Part shown: one piece after another, positions 1-9,216 of the stretch
Position numbering within the stretch: the first letter of the stretch is position 1
Layout: each line of letters opens with the position of its first letter
DNA from: an uncultured Sphingobacteriaceae bacterium
GTDB taxonomy: Bacteria > Bacteroidota > Bacteroidia > Sphingobacteriales > Sphingobacteriaceae
Assembly: GCA_946480915.1 (NCBI GenBank)
Contig: CAMLLO010000016.1
Location: 1-64,000 of the forward strand
DNA: 64,000 bases
Direction: 5' to 3'
Program-made: the position numbers and the translations under genes
The notes under the pieces: generated by a model
What the model was told of the DNA's origin: nothing
The model's input: only the letters and a program-made list of their open reading frames with translations
The model's database searches: none

Positions 1-2
1 TA

Positions 3-479
3 ATAAAGTACAGGGACAGGACAAACCGCAAGGATCTTATAGAAGTAATAGCGGTTTATTGTGCAGTTTTCCCTTGGGCTTCAATGACTGCACTATCCTA
101 TTTCCATGTCAGCCAGCTAGTCGAAGTTGTGGTGACGAATGGTGGCTTCATTGTAATTTCAATTTTATTTATCAGCCGTTCCATCACAAACGCAAGGCTC
201 GAATATCAGCGGCTATTGGAACTTGATTCAAACGGAAACGGAACATCATTGTTCGAGGAAAATTGCAAGCTATATCAACTAACCTGTAGGGAAATGGAAA
301 TTGTCCGGTTGGTAAGAGAAGGACATACCTATAAAACCATTGGCGAAGCCCTATTTATCTCGGAGAGAACTGTAAGAACACATGTTCAAAACATCTTCTT
401 GAAGGTGGAGGCAAAGAATAAAGTAGATCTCCTAAATAAACTTGGAGAAAATAGAAATCCCTCTACTATTTCAGCTTAG
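3..479 (+). CDS. LuxR-type HTH regulator with membrane-anchored N-terminus (5' truncated by window edge)
   Basis: The reading frame is already open at the first bases of the window and runs to a stop at 477-479, so the gene starts outside; the ATG at 84 is probably internal. The visible part has a hydrophobic stretch before that Met and another at about residues 14-31 after it, then a linker and a C-terminal LuxR/GerE helix-turn-helix (LTCREMEIVRLVREG... TIGEALFISERTVRTHV). This architecture, a membrane sensor fused to a LuxR-type DNA-binding domain, is common in Bacteroidetes. The signal and target genes cannot be read. It lies upstream of and in the same direction as the rteC-like gene, so a role in element regulation is possible but is inference. 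Confidence 0.8.
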   Translation: MKYRDRTNRKDLIEVIAVYCAVFPWASMTALSYFHVSQLVEVVVTNGGFIVISILFISRSITNARLEYQRLLELDSNGNGTSLFEENCKLYQLTCREMEIVRLVREGHTYKTIGEALFISERTVRTHVQNIFLKVEAKNKVDLLNKLGENRNPSTISA

Positions 480-497
480 AAGCCTTTTTTTAAATAA

Positions 498-540
498 AAT
501 ACGTCTTTTTACGTAGGCCATTTAGTATAAATGACGTATT
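498..540. promoter_or_regulatory. Inverted repeat between the LuxR-type gene and rteC
   Basis: AATACGTC (498-505) is mirrored by GACGTATT (533-540) with a 27-nt spacer containing a further ACGT. It sits about 50 nt upstream of the rteC start. No T-run follows, so it reads better as a protein-binding site than as a terminator. Possible operator; no protein can be assigned. Confidence 0.3.
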
Positions 541-591
541 GTTTCATCTTAGATAATGCCGGAATTTTGTCTCAGCATCTAATGAAACTCT

Positions 592-1446
592 ATGAAAAAA
601 TTTATAACAGACCTGACAGCTGCATGGGATAATGAGCTTCAGATTATTCAAGCCAACGAGGAGCAAATTATCAAGATTTGCGAAGCTGCAATTAGTATTA
701 CTAAGAAGGCCCTTTCAGAATTAAGAGCTGAGTTACTCAAAACAGACTTCCAAAGTAAAGAAGATGAAATTTGGTTCTTTAAAGAAGCAAAGCCGTCGAT
801 ACTAAGTAAGCTGATCTATTATGATAAGCTTTATCATCTTGAAATTAGAAGGCCTTTAGGAAGAGAGAAGCTTGTCCGGAAATACTTAGAAAATGAAATG
901 CTGCATTTAGAACACAGCTATGATAGCTATTCAGAATTCTATTTCTATTATCGAACGGGGCAATCCTCATTAGATGAGCTTTACTTTACAAGGGGATTGA
1001 AATCGGAGAACAGTAGTTGGGAAGCAACAGCATTTGACGCTGATCCCAATCTATCTACCGGATATGATTGCAAAGTTGCGAGAATCATAGCCCAAGATAT
1101 GTTATTACAATATTTAAACACTGAGATTCGAAGACTAAAGGGAATATCATTTACCTCTTCAAGCCACCTTTCGCAAAATTCAAACCTACAATGGACGGGT
1201 CCGAAAATAGGTTTGGTTGAGCTTATTTATGCTTTAGCACAAGCCGGAGTGTTCAATAATGGAAAGGCCGATTATAAAGAGATTGCACAACATTTCGAGA
1301 GCATGTTTAATATCCCGTTAGATAATATTTACAAGATTTTTGAGAAAATCAGATCGCGAGAGTGCGGACCAACAACCTTTTTAGATTCTGTCAAAGTAAA
1401 GCTGATCGACTACACAGAAAAATTCCATCAGCTAAGAATCAATTAG
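592..1446 (+). CDS. rteC: RteC family regulator of conjugative-element excision/transfer
   Basis: The 284-aa protein shows the RteC family pattern: an N-terminal helical region, the IRRPLG(R) segment near residue 95, then FYFYYRTGQSSLDELYF and RG around residues 125-145. In CTnDOT-type elements RteC is the last regulator of the tetracycline-responsive cascade and activates the excision genes; that function is family knowledge, not shown here. It is soluble with no signal peptide. A clear terminator follows at 1471-1498, separating it from the tra operon. No rteA/rteB two-component pair precedes it in the window. Confidence 0.85.
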   Translation: MKKFITDLTAAWDNELQIIQANEEQIIKICEAAISITKKALSELRAELLKTDFQSKEDEIWFFKEAKPSILSKLIYYDKLYHLEIRRPLGREKLVRKYLENEMLHLEHSYDSYSEFYFYYRTGQSSLDELYFTRGLKSENSSWEATAFDADPNLSTGYDCKVARIIAQDMLLQYLNTEIRRLKGISFTSSSHLSQNSNLQWTGPKIGLVELIYALAQAGVFNNGKADYKEIAQHFESMFNIPLDNIYKIFEKIRSRECGPTTFLDSVKVKLIDYTEKFHQLRIN

Positions 1447-1470
1447 ACTCCTCAATATTTAATTTTTGAA

Positions 1471-1498
1471 CCGGCAGCTAAAAATGCCGGTTTTTTTA
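1471..1498 (+). terminator. Rho-independent terminator after rteC
   Basis: CCGGCA (1471-1476) pairs with TGCCGG (1485-1490) across an 8-nt loop, followed at once by a run of seven T residues. Confidence 0.85.
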
Positions 1499-1601
1499 TT
1501 CCTTCTATAGCCACTTTCCGCCAATTCGGCCATTCTCCGTCACATCGGATGGGGAGTTTTTAAAATGTACCATAGCGCATCTCGCTCCACCCCAACTTTG
1601 A

Positions 1602-2225
1602 GTGAATCAAATAACGAACGCTATGTTTTCACAAATCTCCTGGCAGCAATATGTTGCTTATGTAGCAGTAACAGGACTGCTTTATTACATCGTGGTGGTA
1701 GCTCTCTACTATCGAAATCAGTTATTCAGAATAGTTAAGAACCCGCTTAAACAGGGTGATGAACTACCTGCTAAAAGCTCTTATGATACTCACGGTCAAC
1801 AAAACATTTTGGGAAGGGCATATGACTTTAATAGCCCTGACTTAATCAACTCCACAGACCTCCGGTTTGCTGATAATAACCAGGATACTCTTGAAGATTT
1901 CGAACCTGATGATACTTTGTCACAAAATGAGCATCCAGCGACCTCGACTCCGGCTTTAGGGAATTCTGAAGGGTTTATAAACGAGTTTAAAAACAGTCTT
2001 TCCATTCTGAAAGAAGCTGAAGGTACTAAAGATGAATTCATCTCATTATTTACTAATACTGCCTCTAAGTATCCTGATCTTAATAACGCCTCACAGCTCC
2101 CAACACTCAATTATATCATCCACGAATTAATATCCGCTCAAGAATTAGGATTCGTAATCTCTGCTGAGGAGCTAGGAGAATATTGGGAAGAGTCATTTCA
2201 AATAGCATCATCTGTAAATCAATAA
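1602..2225 (+). CDS. Single-pass membrane protein at the head of the tra operon, family not recognised
   Basis: The 207-aa protein has one strong N-terminal transmembrane segment (about residues 17-37) and an acidic, Asp/Ser-rich cytoplasmic tail. The first in-frame start is GTG at 1602; an ATG at 1623 is an alternative start that still keeps the membrane segment. Neither has a convincing ribosome-binding site. It ends 9 nt before traE and probably leads the transfer operon. Its position corresponds to the TraC/TraD zone of CTnDOT-like elements, but I see no sequence feature that assigns it to those families. Membrane anchoring next to the channel genes suggests an accessory transfer role (inference). 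Confidence 0.65.
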   Translation: MNQITNAMFSQISWQQYVAYVAVTGLLYYIVVVALYYRNQLFRIVKNPLKQGDELPAKSSYDTHGQQNILGRAYDFNSPDLINSTDLRFADNNQDTLEDFEPDDTLSQNEHPATSTPALGNSEGFINEFKNSLSILKEAEGTKDEFISLFTNTASKYPDLNNASQLPTLNYIIHELISAQELGFVISAEELGEYWEESFQIASSVNQ

Positions 2226-2234
2226 AATCTAGTT

Positions 2235-2576
2235 ATGAAAAATCTATCAAAATCTATCAAAGCATCATTCAGAAAAATCTTTGAATCACTAAAGTTTCTC
2301 GCAGTTATCCTTCTTCTAAGCATTCAGGAAAGCTTTGCCCAGGATGGCAATGCAGGAATAAACGAAGCCACGAGCAAAGTGAAAAGTTATTTCGACACAG
2401 GAACAGATCTTATGTACGCTATAGGTGCTGTAGTAGGACTGGTTGGTGCGATCAAAGTTTATCAGAAATGGAACAGCGGAGATCATGATACGGGCAAGGT
2501 GGCATCTGCCTGGTTTGGAAGCTGTGTCTTTCTGGTAATAGTTGCAACGGTGCTTCAATCATTTTTTGGAATATAG
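2235..2576 (+). CDS. traE: Conjugative transfer protein TraE (DUF4134, VirB2/pilin-like)
   Basis: A 113-aa small membrane protein: an N-terminal hydrophobic export segment ending in SFAQ near residue 36, then two more transmembrane helices (about 58-75 and 93-111) separated by a short charged loop with QKWNSGD. Size, two-helix layout and the AIGAVVGLVGAIKVYQKW pattern match the TraE/DUF4134 family of Bacteroidetes elements, regarded as the VirB2-like subunit of the transfer apparatus. It is followed 2 nt later by traF, as is usual. Confidence 0.85.
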   Translation: MKNLSKSIKASFRKIFESLKFLAVILLLSIQESFAQDGNAGINEATSKVKSYFDTGTDLMYAIGAVVGLVGAIKVYQKWNSGDHDTGKVASAWFGSCVFLVIVATVLQSFFGI

Positions 2577-2578
2577 CC

Positions 2579-2938
2579 ATGGCAAGCATCTATCAAATAA
2601 ACAAAGGCATTAACAAGCCAATAGAGTTTAAAGGCTTGAAGGCTCAATACATCGCCTATCTCGGAATTGGCCTTGTGATACTCCTGGTTCTTTTTGCCAT
2701 CATGTATATCATGGGAGTTAACCTCTTTGTATGCATCGCCATAATCATAATCTCAGGCACCGCTCTTTTTATGAACGTTTTCCGGCTGAGTAATAAATAC
2801 GGGCAATATGGTTTGATGAAAAAAGCAGCCAAAAGATATATCCCTGTCTTTATAAAAATTAAGTCCAGGAAGATTTTTAGTCAATTGAATAAGGTTTCAT
2901 TCAAGGGAAAGAAGGAGGAATTATGGCAAAGGAAATAG
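2579..2938 (+). CDS. traF: Conjugative transfer protein TraF (DUF4133, VirB3-like)
   Basis: A 119-aa protein opening with the INKGINKPIEFKGLKAQYI signature of DUF4133/TraF, then two closely spaced transmembrane helices (about 27-66) and a basic C-terminal tail. In this family it is the inner-membrane VirB3-like partner of the VirB4 ATPase. The 3' end overlaps the start of traG by 16 nt in a different frame, indicating tight co-translation. Confidence 0.88.
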   Translation: MASIYQINKGINKPIEFKGLKAQYIAYLGIGLVILLVLFAIMYIMGVNLFVCIAIIIISGTALFMNVFRLSNKYGQYGLMKKAAKRYIPVFIKIKSRKIFSQLNKVSFKGKKEELWQRK

Positions 2939-5406
2939 AATTAGAAAAGATGTTTCCAATTTATAAAGTTGAGAATAACAGTATTATCTCGATGTCTGGG
3001 GATATTACAATTGCCTATAAAGTGGAACTCCCGGAAATATTCACTCTTTCAAATAGTGAGTATGAAGCTTTTCACCAGGCATGGGTAAAAGCTATTCGAA
3101 TACTCCCAAAGCATACTTGTTTTCACAAGCAAGATTGGTTTATTCAGGACGAGTATAAGCCCAAGTTTGTAAAAGCTGATTTATCTACGCCGGGTTTTTT
3201 ATCTGGTGCAAGTGAGAAGTTTTTCAATGAAAGGGCTTACTTAAAGCATCAGTGCTATATTTTTCTGTCAAAAAAGCCTGATGGAAGGCGTGAAAACAGT
3301 TCTGCATTCTCTTCTTTATTTAGACGATCTGTCGTGCCCACAGAGATATTGAATGAAAGCTTCTTGGCCGATTTTTTTGATAAGGCCAATCAGTTTGAAC
3401 GGATAATGATCGACAGCGGCTTTGTAGAGCTGAAACGCTTATCGGTTAATGATTTAACAGGCGACGATAAACAACCCGGTCTGATAGAACGCTACTGCTT
3501 TCTGCTTGATGAAACTGAACAAGCCACTTTAAAGGACATCCATCTCAAGGATGAAATTAAGATTGGCAACAAATTTTGTCAGCTATACACCTTAGCAGAA
3601 ACTGAAAATTTGCCTTCTCTTTGCGGTTCCCGAATCAATTATGAGAAATATAGTACAGATAGAACTAAATCTAGTATTGGATTCTCTTCACCTCTGGGCT
3701 TGTTACTTAACTGCAACCATATCTTTAATCAATACATTTTTATTGATGATGCGGCCAAGACCCTGAAACAGTTAGAGGCTAAAAGGCTGCGCTTACAATC
3801 TCTTTCTGCATACTCACGTGAAAACGCTATCAGCAGAGATGCCACGCAGGACTTTTTAAATGAGGCAATTGGTCAGCAAAGGCTATCTGTAAAAGTGCAT
3901 TTCAATGTGCTGGCCTGGACAGATGATCCAAACGAGAAAAAGGGGTTAAGAACTGATGTCGCTTCTGCTATAGCTCAAATGGATGCTACGGCTAAGCAAG
4001 AAACCGATGGCGCTCCGCAGATATGGTGGGCGGGCCTGCCAGGCAATGAGTCAGACTTTCCAATGAACGACACCTTTGATACGTTTGCCGAGCAGGCCTG
4101 CTGTTTTCTCAATCTGGAAACCAATTACCGAACCTCCCTAAGTTCAATAGGCATTCGTTTAGGCGACAGGCTAACAGGCGCACCTGTTCATGTTGACATT
4201 TCGGACGAGCCGATGGAACGAGGCGTTTGTACTAATCGCAACAAATTCATTTTGGGGCCTTCAGGTTCTGGAAAATCGTTTTTCACTAACCACATGGTAA
4301 GGAGTTACTATGAACAAGGCACACATATTCTTTTGGTTGATGTGGGTCATAGTTATAAAGGCCTCTGCGAAATGGTAGGAGGATATTACTTTACCTATGA
4401 TGAAGCAGATCCCATCCGGTTTAATCCTTTTTATCTCAGCACAGGCACAACGCTTGATACGGAAAAGAAGGAAAGTCTTAAAAGCCTGATCCTTGCCCTA
4501 TGGAAAAAACAAGATGAAGTTTTGGAACGGCCAGAATATGTTGCCTTATCAAATGCTATTCAGGGTTACTATGAGAAGCTATCGGCTATGCCCGACTTAT
4601 TTCCTTGTTTCGATTCATTTTATGACTATCTGAAAAATGAATTCGCTATTCAGCTTAAAGCGGATAATGTAAAGGAAAGGCACTTTGATCTTGACAACCT
4701 ATTGTACGTTTTGAAGCCATTCTATAAAGATGGAGAGTTTGGCTACCTGCTAAATGCAACAGAAAATCTGGAACTTTTGAGTGAGCGGTTTATCGTATTT
4801 GAACTTGATAACATCAAAGACCACCCGATACTATTTCCGGTAGTGACCCTCATAATCATGGAGACCTTTATCAGTAAAATGCGAAAGCTGAAAGGAATTC
4901 GAAAAATGATTTTGATTGAGGAAGCCTGGAAGGCAATAGCCAAGGAAGGTATGGCTGAATACATCAAATACCTATTCAAAACCGTTCGGAAATTCTTCGG
5001 TGAGGCAATCGTGGTAACCCAGGAAGTAGAAGACATAATCAGTTCGCCGGTTGTAAAGGAAACAATCATTAATAATTCGGACTGCAAAATTCTTTTAGAC
5101 CAATCCAAGTACCAGAACAAATTTGATATCATCCAGGATCTGCTGGGCCTTTCAGAAAAAGAGAAAGTTCAAATTTTATCATTGAATAAGGCTAATGATC
5201 CTAAACGGAAATACAAAGAAGTGTTTATCAGTCTTGGGGGCCAACTAAGTAAAGTATACCGAACCGAGGTTAGCCGCGAAGAATACCTCACATACACTAC
5301 CGAAGAAAGCGAAAAATTAAAGGTTCAGCAATATGCTTTAAAGTATGGTAGCATACAAAAAGGTATAAGCGTGCTGGCGAGAGAACAAACCAATAAAGAA
5401 AGCTAA
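2923..5406 (+). CDS. traG: TraG, VirB4-type conjugation ATPase
   Basis: An 827-aa protein with an N-terminal VirB4-like domain and a C-terminal P-loop ATPase domain. Walker A is GPSGSGKS at about residues 445-452 and Walker B is KMILIEEAW at about 660-668; VTQEVEDI follows as the sensor region. The length matches Bacteroidetes TraG/VirB4 proteins (about 800-840 aa). It would energise assembly and substrate transfer of the type IV secretion channel at the inner membrane. The start overlaps traF, and the next gene begins 2 nt after the stop. No truncation is visible. Confidence 0.93.
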   Translation: MAKEIELEKMFPIYKVENNSIISMSGDITIAYKVELPEIFTLSNSEYEAFHQAWVKAIRILPKHTCFHKQDWFIQDEYKPKFVKADLSTPGFLSGASEKFFNERAYLKHQCYIFLSKKPDGRRENSSAFSSLFRRSVVPTEILNESFLADFFDKANQFERIMIDSGFVELKRLSVNDLTGDDKQPGLIERYCFLLDETEQATLKDIHLKDEIKIGNKFCQLYTLAETENLPSLCGSRINYEKYSTDRTKSSIGFSSPLGLLLNCNHIFNQYIFIDDAAKTLKQLEAKRLRLQSLSAYSRENAISRDATQDFLNEAIGQQRLSVKVHFNVLAWTDDPNEKKGLRTDVASAIAQMDATAKQETDGAPQIWWAGLPGNESDFPMNDTFDTFAEQACCFLNLETNYRTSLSSIGIRLGDRLTGAPVHVDISDEPMERGVCTNRNKFILGPSGSGKSFFTNHMVRSYYEQGTHILLVDVGHSYKGLCEMVGGYYFTYDEADPIRFNPFYLSTGTTLDTEKKESLKSLILALWKKQDEVLERPEYVALSNAIQGYYEKLSAMPDLFPCFDSFYDYLKNEFAIQLKADNVKERHFDLDNLLYVLKPFYKDGEFGYLLNATENLELLSERFIVFELDNIKDHPILFPVVTLIIMETFISKMRKLKGIRKMILIEEAWKAIAKEGMAEYIKYLFKTVRKFFGEAIVVTQEVEDIISSPVVKETIINNSDCKILLDQSKYQNKFDIIQDLLGLSEKEKVQILSLNKANDPKRKYKEVFISLGGQLSKVYRTEVSREEYLTYTTEESEKLKVQQYALKYGSIQKGISVLAREQTNKES

Positions 5407-5407
5407 T

Positions 5408-6097
5408 ATGAAAAAACTAATGATCTATATGCCAGCCAGTATGATTGTGCTGATGGTATCGTTACCTGCCAGCCATGCAAATGCACAGGTTGCAGTTTTA
5501 GAAGTTATAAAAGCCGGAGTAAAAAAAGTAATTAAAGCTGTAGACCTGAAAGTTCAGCGGCTTCAAAATGAGACTTTGTGGCTTCAAAATGCTCAGAAGG
5601 CTATGGAGAACCAGCTATCAAAGCTAAAACTTACTGAAATTTCTGTTTGGAGCGAAAGACAAAAGGAACTCTACAGTAAATATTATACGGATCTCTGGAA
5701 GGTAAAAGCTACAATATCCTATTACCAACGAGTTAGAGAGATCACTATCAAACAGGTTTTCCTGGTGGAAGAGTATAAAAAAGTATGGTCCTTGGCTAAG
5801 CAAGACAAAAACTTCAATGTTGAGGAGCTTCGCTATATGTACGATGTGTATTCGGGCATCCTCAAGGAAAGCGCAAATAATCTCGACCAGGTTCTAGTTA
5901 TCATAAATTCCTTTAAAACCCAAATGACAGATGCTAAGAGGTTAGAACTAATAAATGCAGCAGCAGACAGAATCGACCAAAATTTTTCAGACCTCAGGGA
6001 ATTTAATTCACAAAACATCCTGATGAGTTTGCAGCGGTCAAGGGCAAAAAACCAAATTCAAACAGTTCAAAAGCTTTACGGACTTCAAAACAACTGA
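5408..6097 (+). CDS. TraI-like exported helical protein (VirB5-slot, DUF4141-like)
   Basis: A 229-aa protein with a cleavable signal peptide (hydrophobic core 6-22, cleavage after SHANAQ) and an otherwise helical, coiled-coil-like body (about 45-75 and 90-215). It sits directly between the VirB4 ATPase and the VirB6-like TraJ. In CTnDOT that place is taken by TraI, and in other type IV systems by VirB5, which acts at the pilus tip. Family assignment rests on position, export signal and helix content and is moderately sure. It has two more distantly similar neighbours downstream. Confidence 0.65.
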   Translation: MKKLMIYMPASMIVLMVSLPASHANAQVAVLEVIKAGVKKVIKAVDLKVQRLQNETLWLQNAQKAMENQLSKLKLTEISVWSERQKELYSKYYTDLWKVKATISYYQRVREITIKQVFLVEEYKKVWSLAKQDKNFNVEELRYMYDVYSGILKESANNLDQVLVIINSFKTQMTDAKRLELINAAADRIDQNFSDLREFNSQNILMSLQRSRAKNQIQTVQKLYGLQNN

Positions 6098-6098
6098 T

Positions 6099-6728
6099 AT
6101 GAGAACGCGGATTATATTATTTCTGATGCTTATTACGGGTGTAACTAAGGCTCAGACCTGGGAAGAGTTTTCAAAGCAAAAAGAAACTCAGAAAAAGTAC
6201 CTGTTACAGCAACTCGCAGCGCTTAAGGTTTATGCGGGGTATTTAAAGACTGGATATACTATTGTCACAAACGGACTGAATTCAATAAAAGGATTCACGA
6301 AAGCCGAGTTTGATCTTCATAATACATTTTTTAAGTCCAAAAGAATTGTAAACCCAGCTGTAATCAATCCCAGGATGTTAGATGATATATACTTATATCA
6401 ACGCTCGATCCTAAAGAGATTCAATTCCATACTAAGCAATAATTCTTTTCAGCAAAGGGATAAAGAATATCTCAAAGGGGTTTACCTAAATGTCTGTGAT
6501 GAATGCAATAACGACCTCGCTGAATTAGTGCTAATTATGTCTCCCGGAGATCTTGATATGACGGATGATGAACGAATCAAACGTTTTGCGAAAATCCATC
6601 AAAGGATGCAATCCAAGTATCTATTCTCTGAATCCTTAACTAAAGATTTAAAACTTCTGGTTAGTAAAAGACAACAAAGTAGCAGGGAGAACCTGACTTC
6701 CAAAAGTATGAACGGTATAATAAACTGA
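6099..6728 (+). CDS. Exported helical protein, first of a tandem pair in the tra operon
   Basis: A 209-aa protein with a short signal peptide (cleavage about after TKAQ, residue 19). The mature part is helical and charged. It shares a recognisable pattern with the next gene: QLAALKVYAGYLKTGYTIV, then FDLH near residue 70, a VNP motif, and a C-terminal SPGDLDMTDDERI segment. Related proteins in Pedobacter-type elements are often labelled TerB-like. That label implies tellurite resistance, which nothing here supports. Likely a periplasmic transfer component (inference). Start 2 nt after the previous stop. Confidence 0.6.
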   Translation: MRTRIILFLMLITGVTKAQTWEEFSKQKETQKKYLLQQLAALKVYAGYLKTGYTIVTNGLNSIKGFTKAEFDLHNTFFKSKRIVNPAVINPRMLDDIYLYQRSILKRFNSILSNNSFQQRDKEYLKGVYLNVCDECNNDLAELVLIMSPGDLDMTDDERIKRFAKIHQRMQSKYLFSESLTKDLKLLVSKRQQSSRENLTSKSMNGIIN

Positions 6729-6733
6729 TAATC

Positions 6734-7360
6734 ATGAAACAGCTACTAATCATATTGCTCGCATTTGGAACCTTCTCCATATCAAGGGCACAGTCAGCCG
6801 AAGTTCAGCAATTGTTGCTCAACTATGAAAAGCTTACCCAGATGAAGAACATACTGGCTGATATGAAAAAGGGATATCAAATAGTAAGTAAAGGATACAA
6901 CACGATTAAAGATATCTCCGAAGGCAACTTTAATCTCCATGAGGAATTTATAAACGGACTAATGTCTGTAAACCCTGCTATCAGGAATTATAGAAGAGTT
7001 CCTCAGATAATTGATTACCAAAAAAGGATTGTTCAGGAATACAAAGCCGCATTCGCCAGATATAAAAGTAAAGGAACCTTTAGTGTTTCTGAGATCGACT
7101 ATCTAAATACAGTTTACAGTAATCTCTTCACCCAAAGCCTTCGAAATCTGGATGAACTAGCAACTATTCTCACGTCTTCAAAATTGAGTATGAGTGATGA
7201 TGAACGGTTAATCGCTATAGATAAAATCTTTGAGGACACGGAAGACAAGCTCCAGTTTCTGCGAGACTTTAATTCCAAAACGGACATCCTGGTAATTCAA
7301 CGCCTAAAAGAGAAGCGAGATATAGAAGCTGCTCAAAAGCTGCATCTCGGAAATCCATAA
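6734..7360 (+). CDS. Exported helical protein, second of the tandem pair
   Basis: A 208-aa protein with a signal peptide ending at SRAQ (residue 20). It aligns along its length with the preceding 209-aa protein: MKKGYQIVSKGYNTIKDI, FNLHEEF, SVNP, YQKRIVQEY and SSKLSMSDDERL occur in the same order and spacing. This indicates an old duplication. Tight spacing (5 nt before, 10 nt after) places it in the tra operon. Function is probably in the periplasmic part of the conjugation channel; no enzyme motif is seen. Confidence 0.62.
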   Translation: MKQLLIILLAFGTFSISRAQSAEVQQLLLNYEKLTQMKNILADMKKGYQIVSKGYNTIKDISEGNFNLHEEFINGLMSVNPAIRNYRRVPQIIDYQKRIVQEYKAAFARYKSKGTFSVSEIDYLNTVYSNLFTQSLRNLDELATILTSSKLSMSDDERLIAIDKIFEDTEDKLQFLRDFNSKTDILVIQRLKEKRDIEAAQKLHLGNP

Positions 7361-7370
7361 ATATACTAAC

Positions 7371-8582
7371 ATGAAAAAGCTAAATTTTTTAATCATCATT
7401 TTGATGATTACGGGAGCCCTCATGCCTGAAGTTTCCCATGCCCAGGGTTTGGCAAGCGAAATAGGTGGTCTCCAATCAGTACTAGATCAGGTGTACAAAG
7501 ACATGATACCTCTGTGCGGCAAACTAATTAGTGTAGCAAGGGGAATAGCCGGCTTTGGTGCTTTGTGGTACATCGCATCGAGAGTTTGGCGGCAAATTGC
7601 AGCCGCAGAGCCAATAGATTTTTACCCCTTATTACGACCCTTCGCTTTGGGTTTGGCAGTACTTCTTTTCCCTGCAGTCTTATCTCTTTTGAATGGAGTG
7701 CTTCAACCTATAGTTAGCGCCACTGGAGGCATGGTAAAGGATTCAAATAAGGCCATAGCTGCTTTACTAAAACAAAAAGAGTTAGAAATCCGGCAATCTG
7801 AAACATGGAAAATGTATGTCGGTGCGGATGGCAGCGGCGATCGTGAAAAATGGTATAAATACACCCACCCAAAAGAAAAGGATGGCTCCGAAGAAAACAT
7901 GGTCGAAAGTCTGGGAAACGACATGAAATTTTGGATGGATAAACAGGCTTACAACTTCCGAAATTCAATTAAGCAGTGGATGAGCGAAGTTTTACAAGTT
8001 CTCTATCAATCCGCAGCTCTGTGCATTAACACCATACGAACATTTTACCTGATTGTGCTGGCGATTCTTGGACCCTTAGTATTTGGATTTGCCGTGTTTG
8101 ATGGATTTCAGCATACACTTACAGTTTGGTTGGCAAGGTATGTCAATGTGTTTTTATGGTTGCCAGTATCTAACATTTTCGGTTCAATCCTCGGAAAAAT
8201 TCAGGAGAATATGTTGAAGCTAGATCTTTCACAACTGCAAGGAGGCGGCGATACTTTCTTTAGCTCAACAGATACAGCTTACCTCATCTTTATGATTATC
8301 GGAATCATCGGGTACTTCACCGTCCCCGGGGTTGCAAACTATATCGTACATGCCGGAGGTGGAAACGCTCTGCTTCAAAAGGTAAATGCCATTGTAAGCA
8401 ATTCATCCAATAGCATGATATCAGCCGGAGCTTCTAACTCGGGTATGATGGCAGACGCTTTAGGTGACCAGCGAGGAAAAATGTCTCAAAGCATGGCCGG
8501 ATTCGCCAACTCATCCGGGTACTTCAATAATGGCAAGGAAGGTTCATCCAAACTTCAGTACGACAAACTTTCAGGAAATTAA
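7371..8582 (+). CDS. traJ: TraJ, polytopic VirB6-like channel protein
   Basis: A 403-aa protein with a signal-like N-terminus (SHAQ at about 25) and at least five further hydrophobic helices, including FALGLAVLLFPAVLSLL near residue 90 and two between 225 and 275. The segment FTVPGVANYIVHAGG (about 315-330) and the Ser/Asn/Gly-rich tail are typical of Bacteroidetes TraJ. It is the likely VirB6-type inner-membrane pore protein. Its place after the VirB5-slot genes and before traK fits the canonical order. Confidence 0.87.
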   Translation: MKKLNFLIIILMITGALMPEVSHAQGLASEIGGLQSVLDQVYKDMIPLCGKLISVARGIAGFGALWYIASRVWRQIAAAEPIDFYPLLRPFALGLAVLLFPAVLSLLNGVLQPIVSATGGMVKDSNKAIAALLKQKELEIRQSETWKMYVGADGSGDREKWYKYTHPKEKDGSEENMVESLGNDMKFWMDKQAYNFRNSIKQWMSEVLQVLYQSAALCINTIRTFYLIVLAILGPLVFGFAVFDGFQHTLTVWLARYVNVFLWLPVSNIFGSILGKIQENMLKLDLSQLQGGGDTFFSSTDTAYLIFMIIGIIGYFTVPGVANYIVHAGGGNALLQKVNAIVSNSSNSMISAGASNSGMMADALGDQRGKMSQSMAGFANSSGYFNNGKEGSSKLQYDKLSGN

Positions 8583-8593
8583 ATCTAAATAAT

Positions 8594-9211
8594 ATGTTTC
8601 AGCAACTTAAAAATATAGATACTGCATTTAGGCATGTCCGAATATTCAGTATAGTAATGATAATTGGATGTTTCCTTTTATCGGGGTTCTCATTAGTGAA
8701 AAGTTATCAGGCAACTGAAGCTGCTCAAAACCGGATCTACATTTTGGCTAATGGCAAAGCTCTTGAAGCATTCTCAGCAGGGCGGAAAGACAATATCCTG
8801 GTAGAGGCCAGAGATCATATTAAAACCTTCCATCAGTATTTCTTTTCACTCGACCCTGACGATGAGGTGATCAAGACCAACGTTACAAAGGCCCTGTATC
8901 TGGCAGACCAATCCGCTAAATCTGAGTATGATAATCTAAAAGAAAATGGTTACTACTCAAATCTGATCTCAGCAAATATCAGTCAGGAAATCACCGTAGA
9001 CAGCGTTCAGATTGATATTAGCCAATACCCTTATTCATTTCGCTGCTTCTCTACGCAAAAATTGATAAGGTCAACGTCTACGGCAACAAGAAATTTATTA
9101 ACAGAGGGATTCCTGCGAAATGTGGCAAGGTCCGACAACAATCCCCATGGATTCCTGATCGAGCGATGGAAGACGATTAGCAACAGAGATACAACCCTTC
9201 AACATCAATAG
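8594..9211 (+). CDS. traK: TraK, VirB8-like bitopic protein
   Basis: A 205-aa protein with a short cytoplasmic N-terminus (FQQLKNIDTAFRHVR), one transmembrane helix (about 18-37) and a periplasmic domain containing FHQYFFSLDPDD near residue 75 and a Thr/Ser-rich strand region near 155. This is the classic TraK pattern of Bacteroidetes conjugative transposons, structurally comparable to VirB8. It bridges the inner-membrane complex and the core. Confidence 0.9.
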   Translation: MFQQLKNIDTAFRHVRIFSIVMIIGCFLLSGFSLVKSYQATEAAQNRIYILANGKALEAFSAGRKDNILVEARDHIKTFHQYFFSLDPDDEVIKTNVTKALYLADQSAKSEYDNLKENGYYSNLISANISQEITVDSVQIDISQYPYSFRCFSTQKLIRSTSTATRNLLTEGFLRNVARSDNNPHGFLIERWKTISNRDTTLQHQ

Positions 9212-9216
9212 TCATC

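Noticed and set aside
6099..7360. Tellurite resistance function suggested by the TerB-like label used for similar proteins
   Set aside because: Both proteins have signal peptides and lie inside the conjugation operon; no tellurite-related gene is present.
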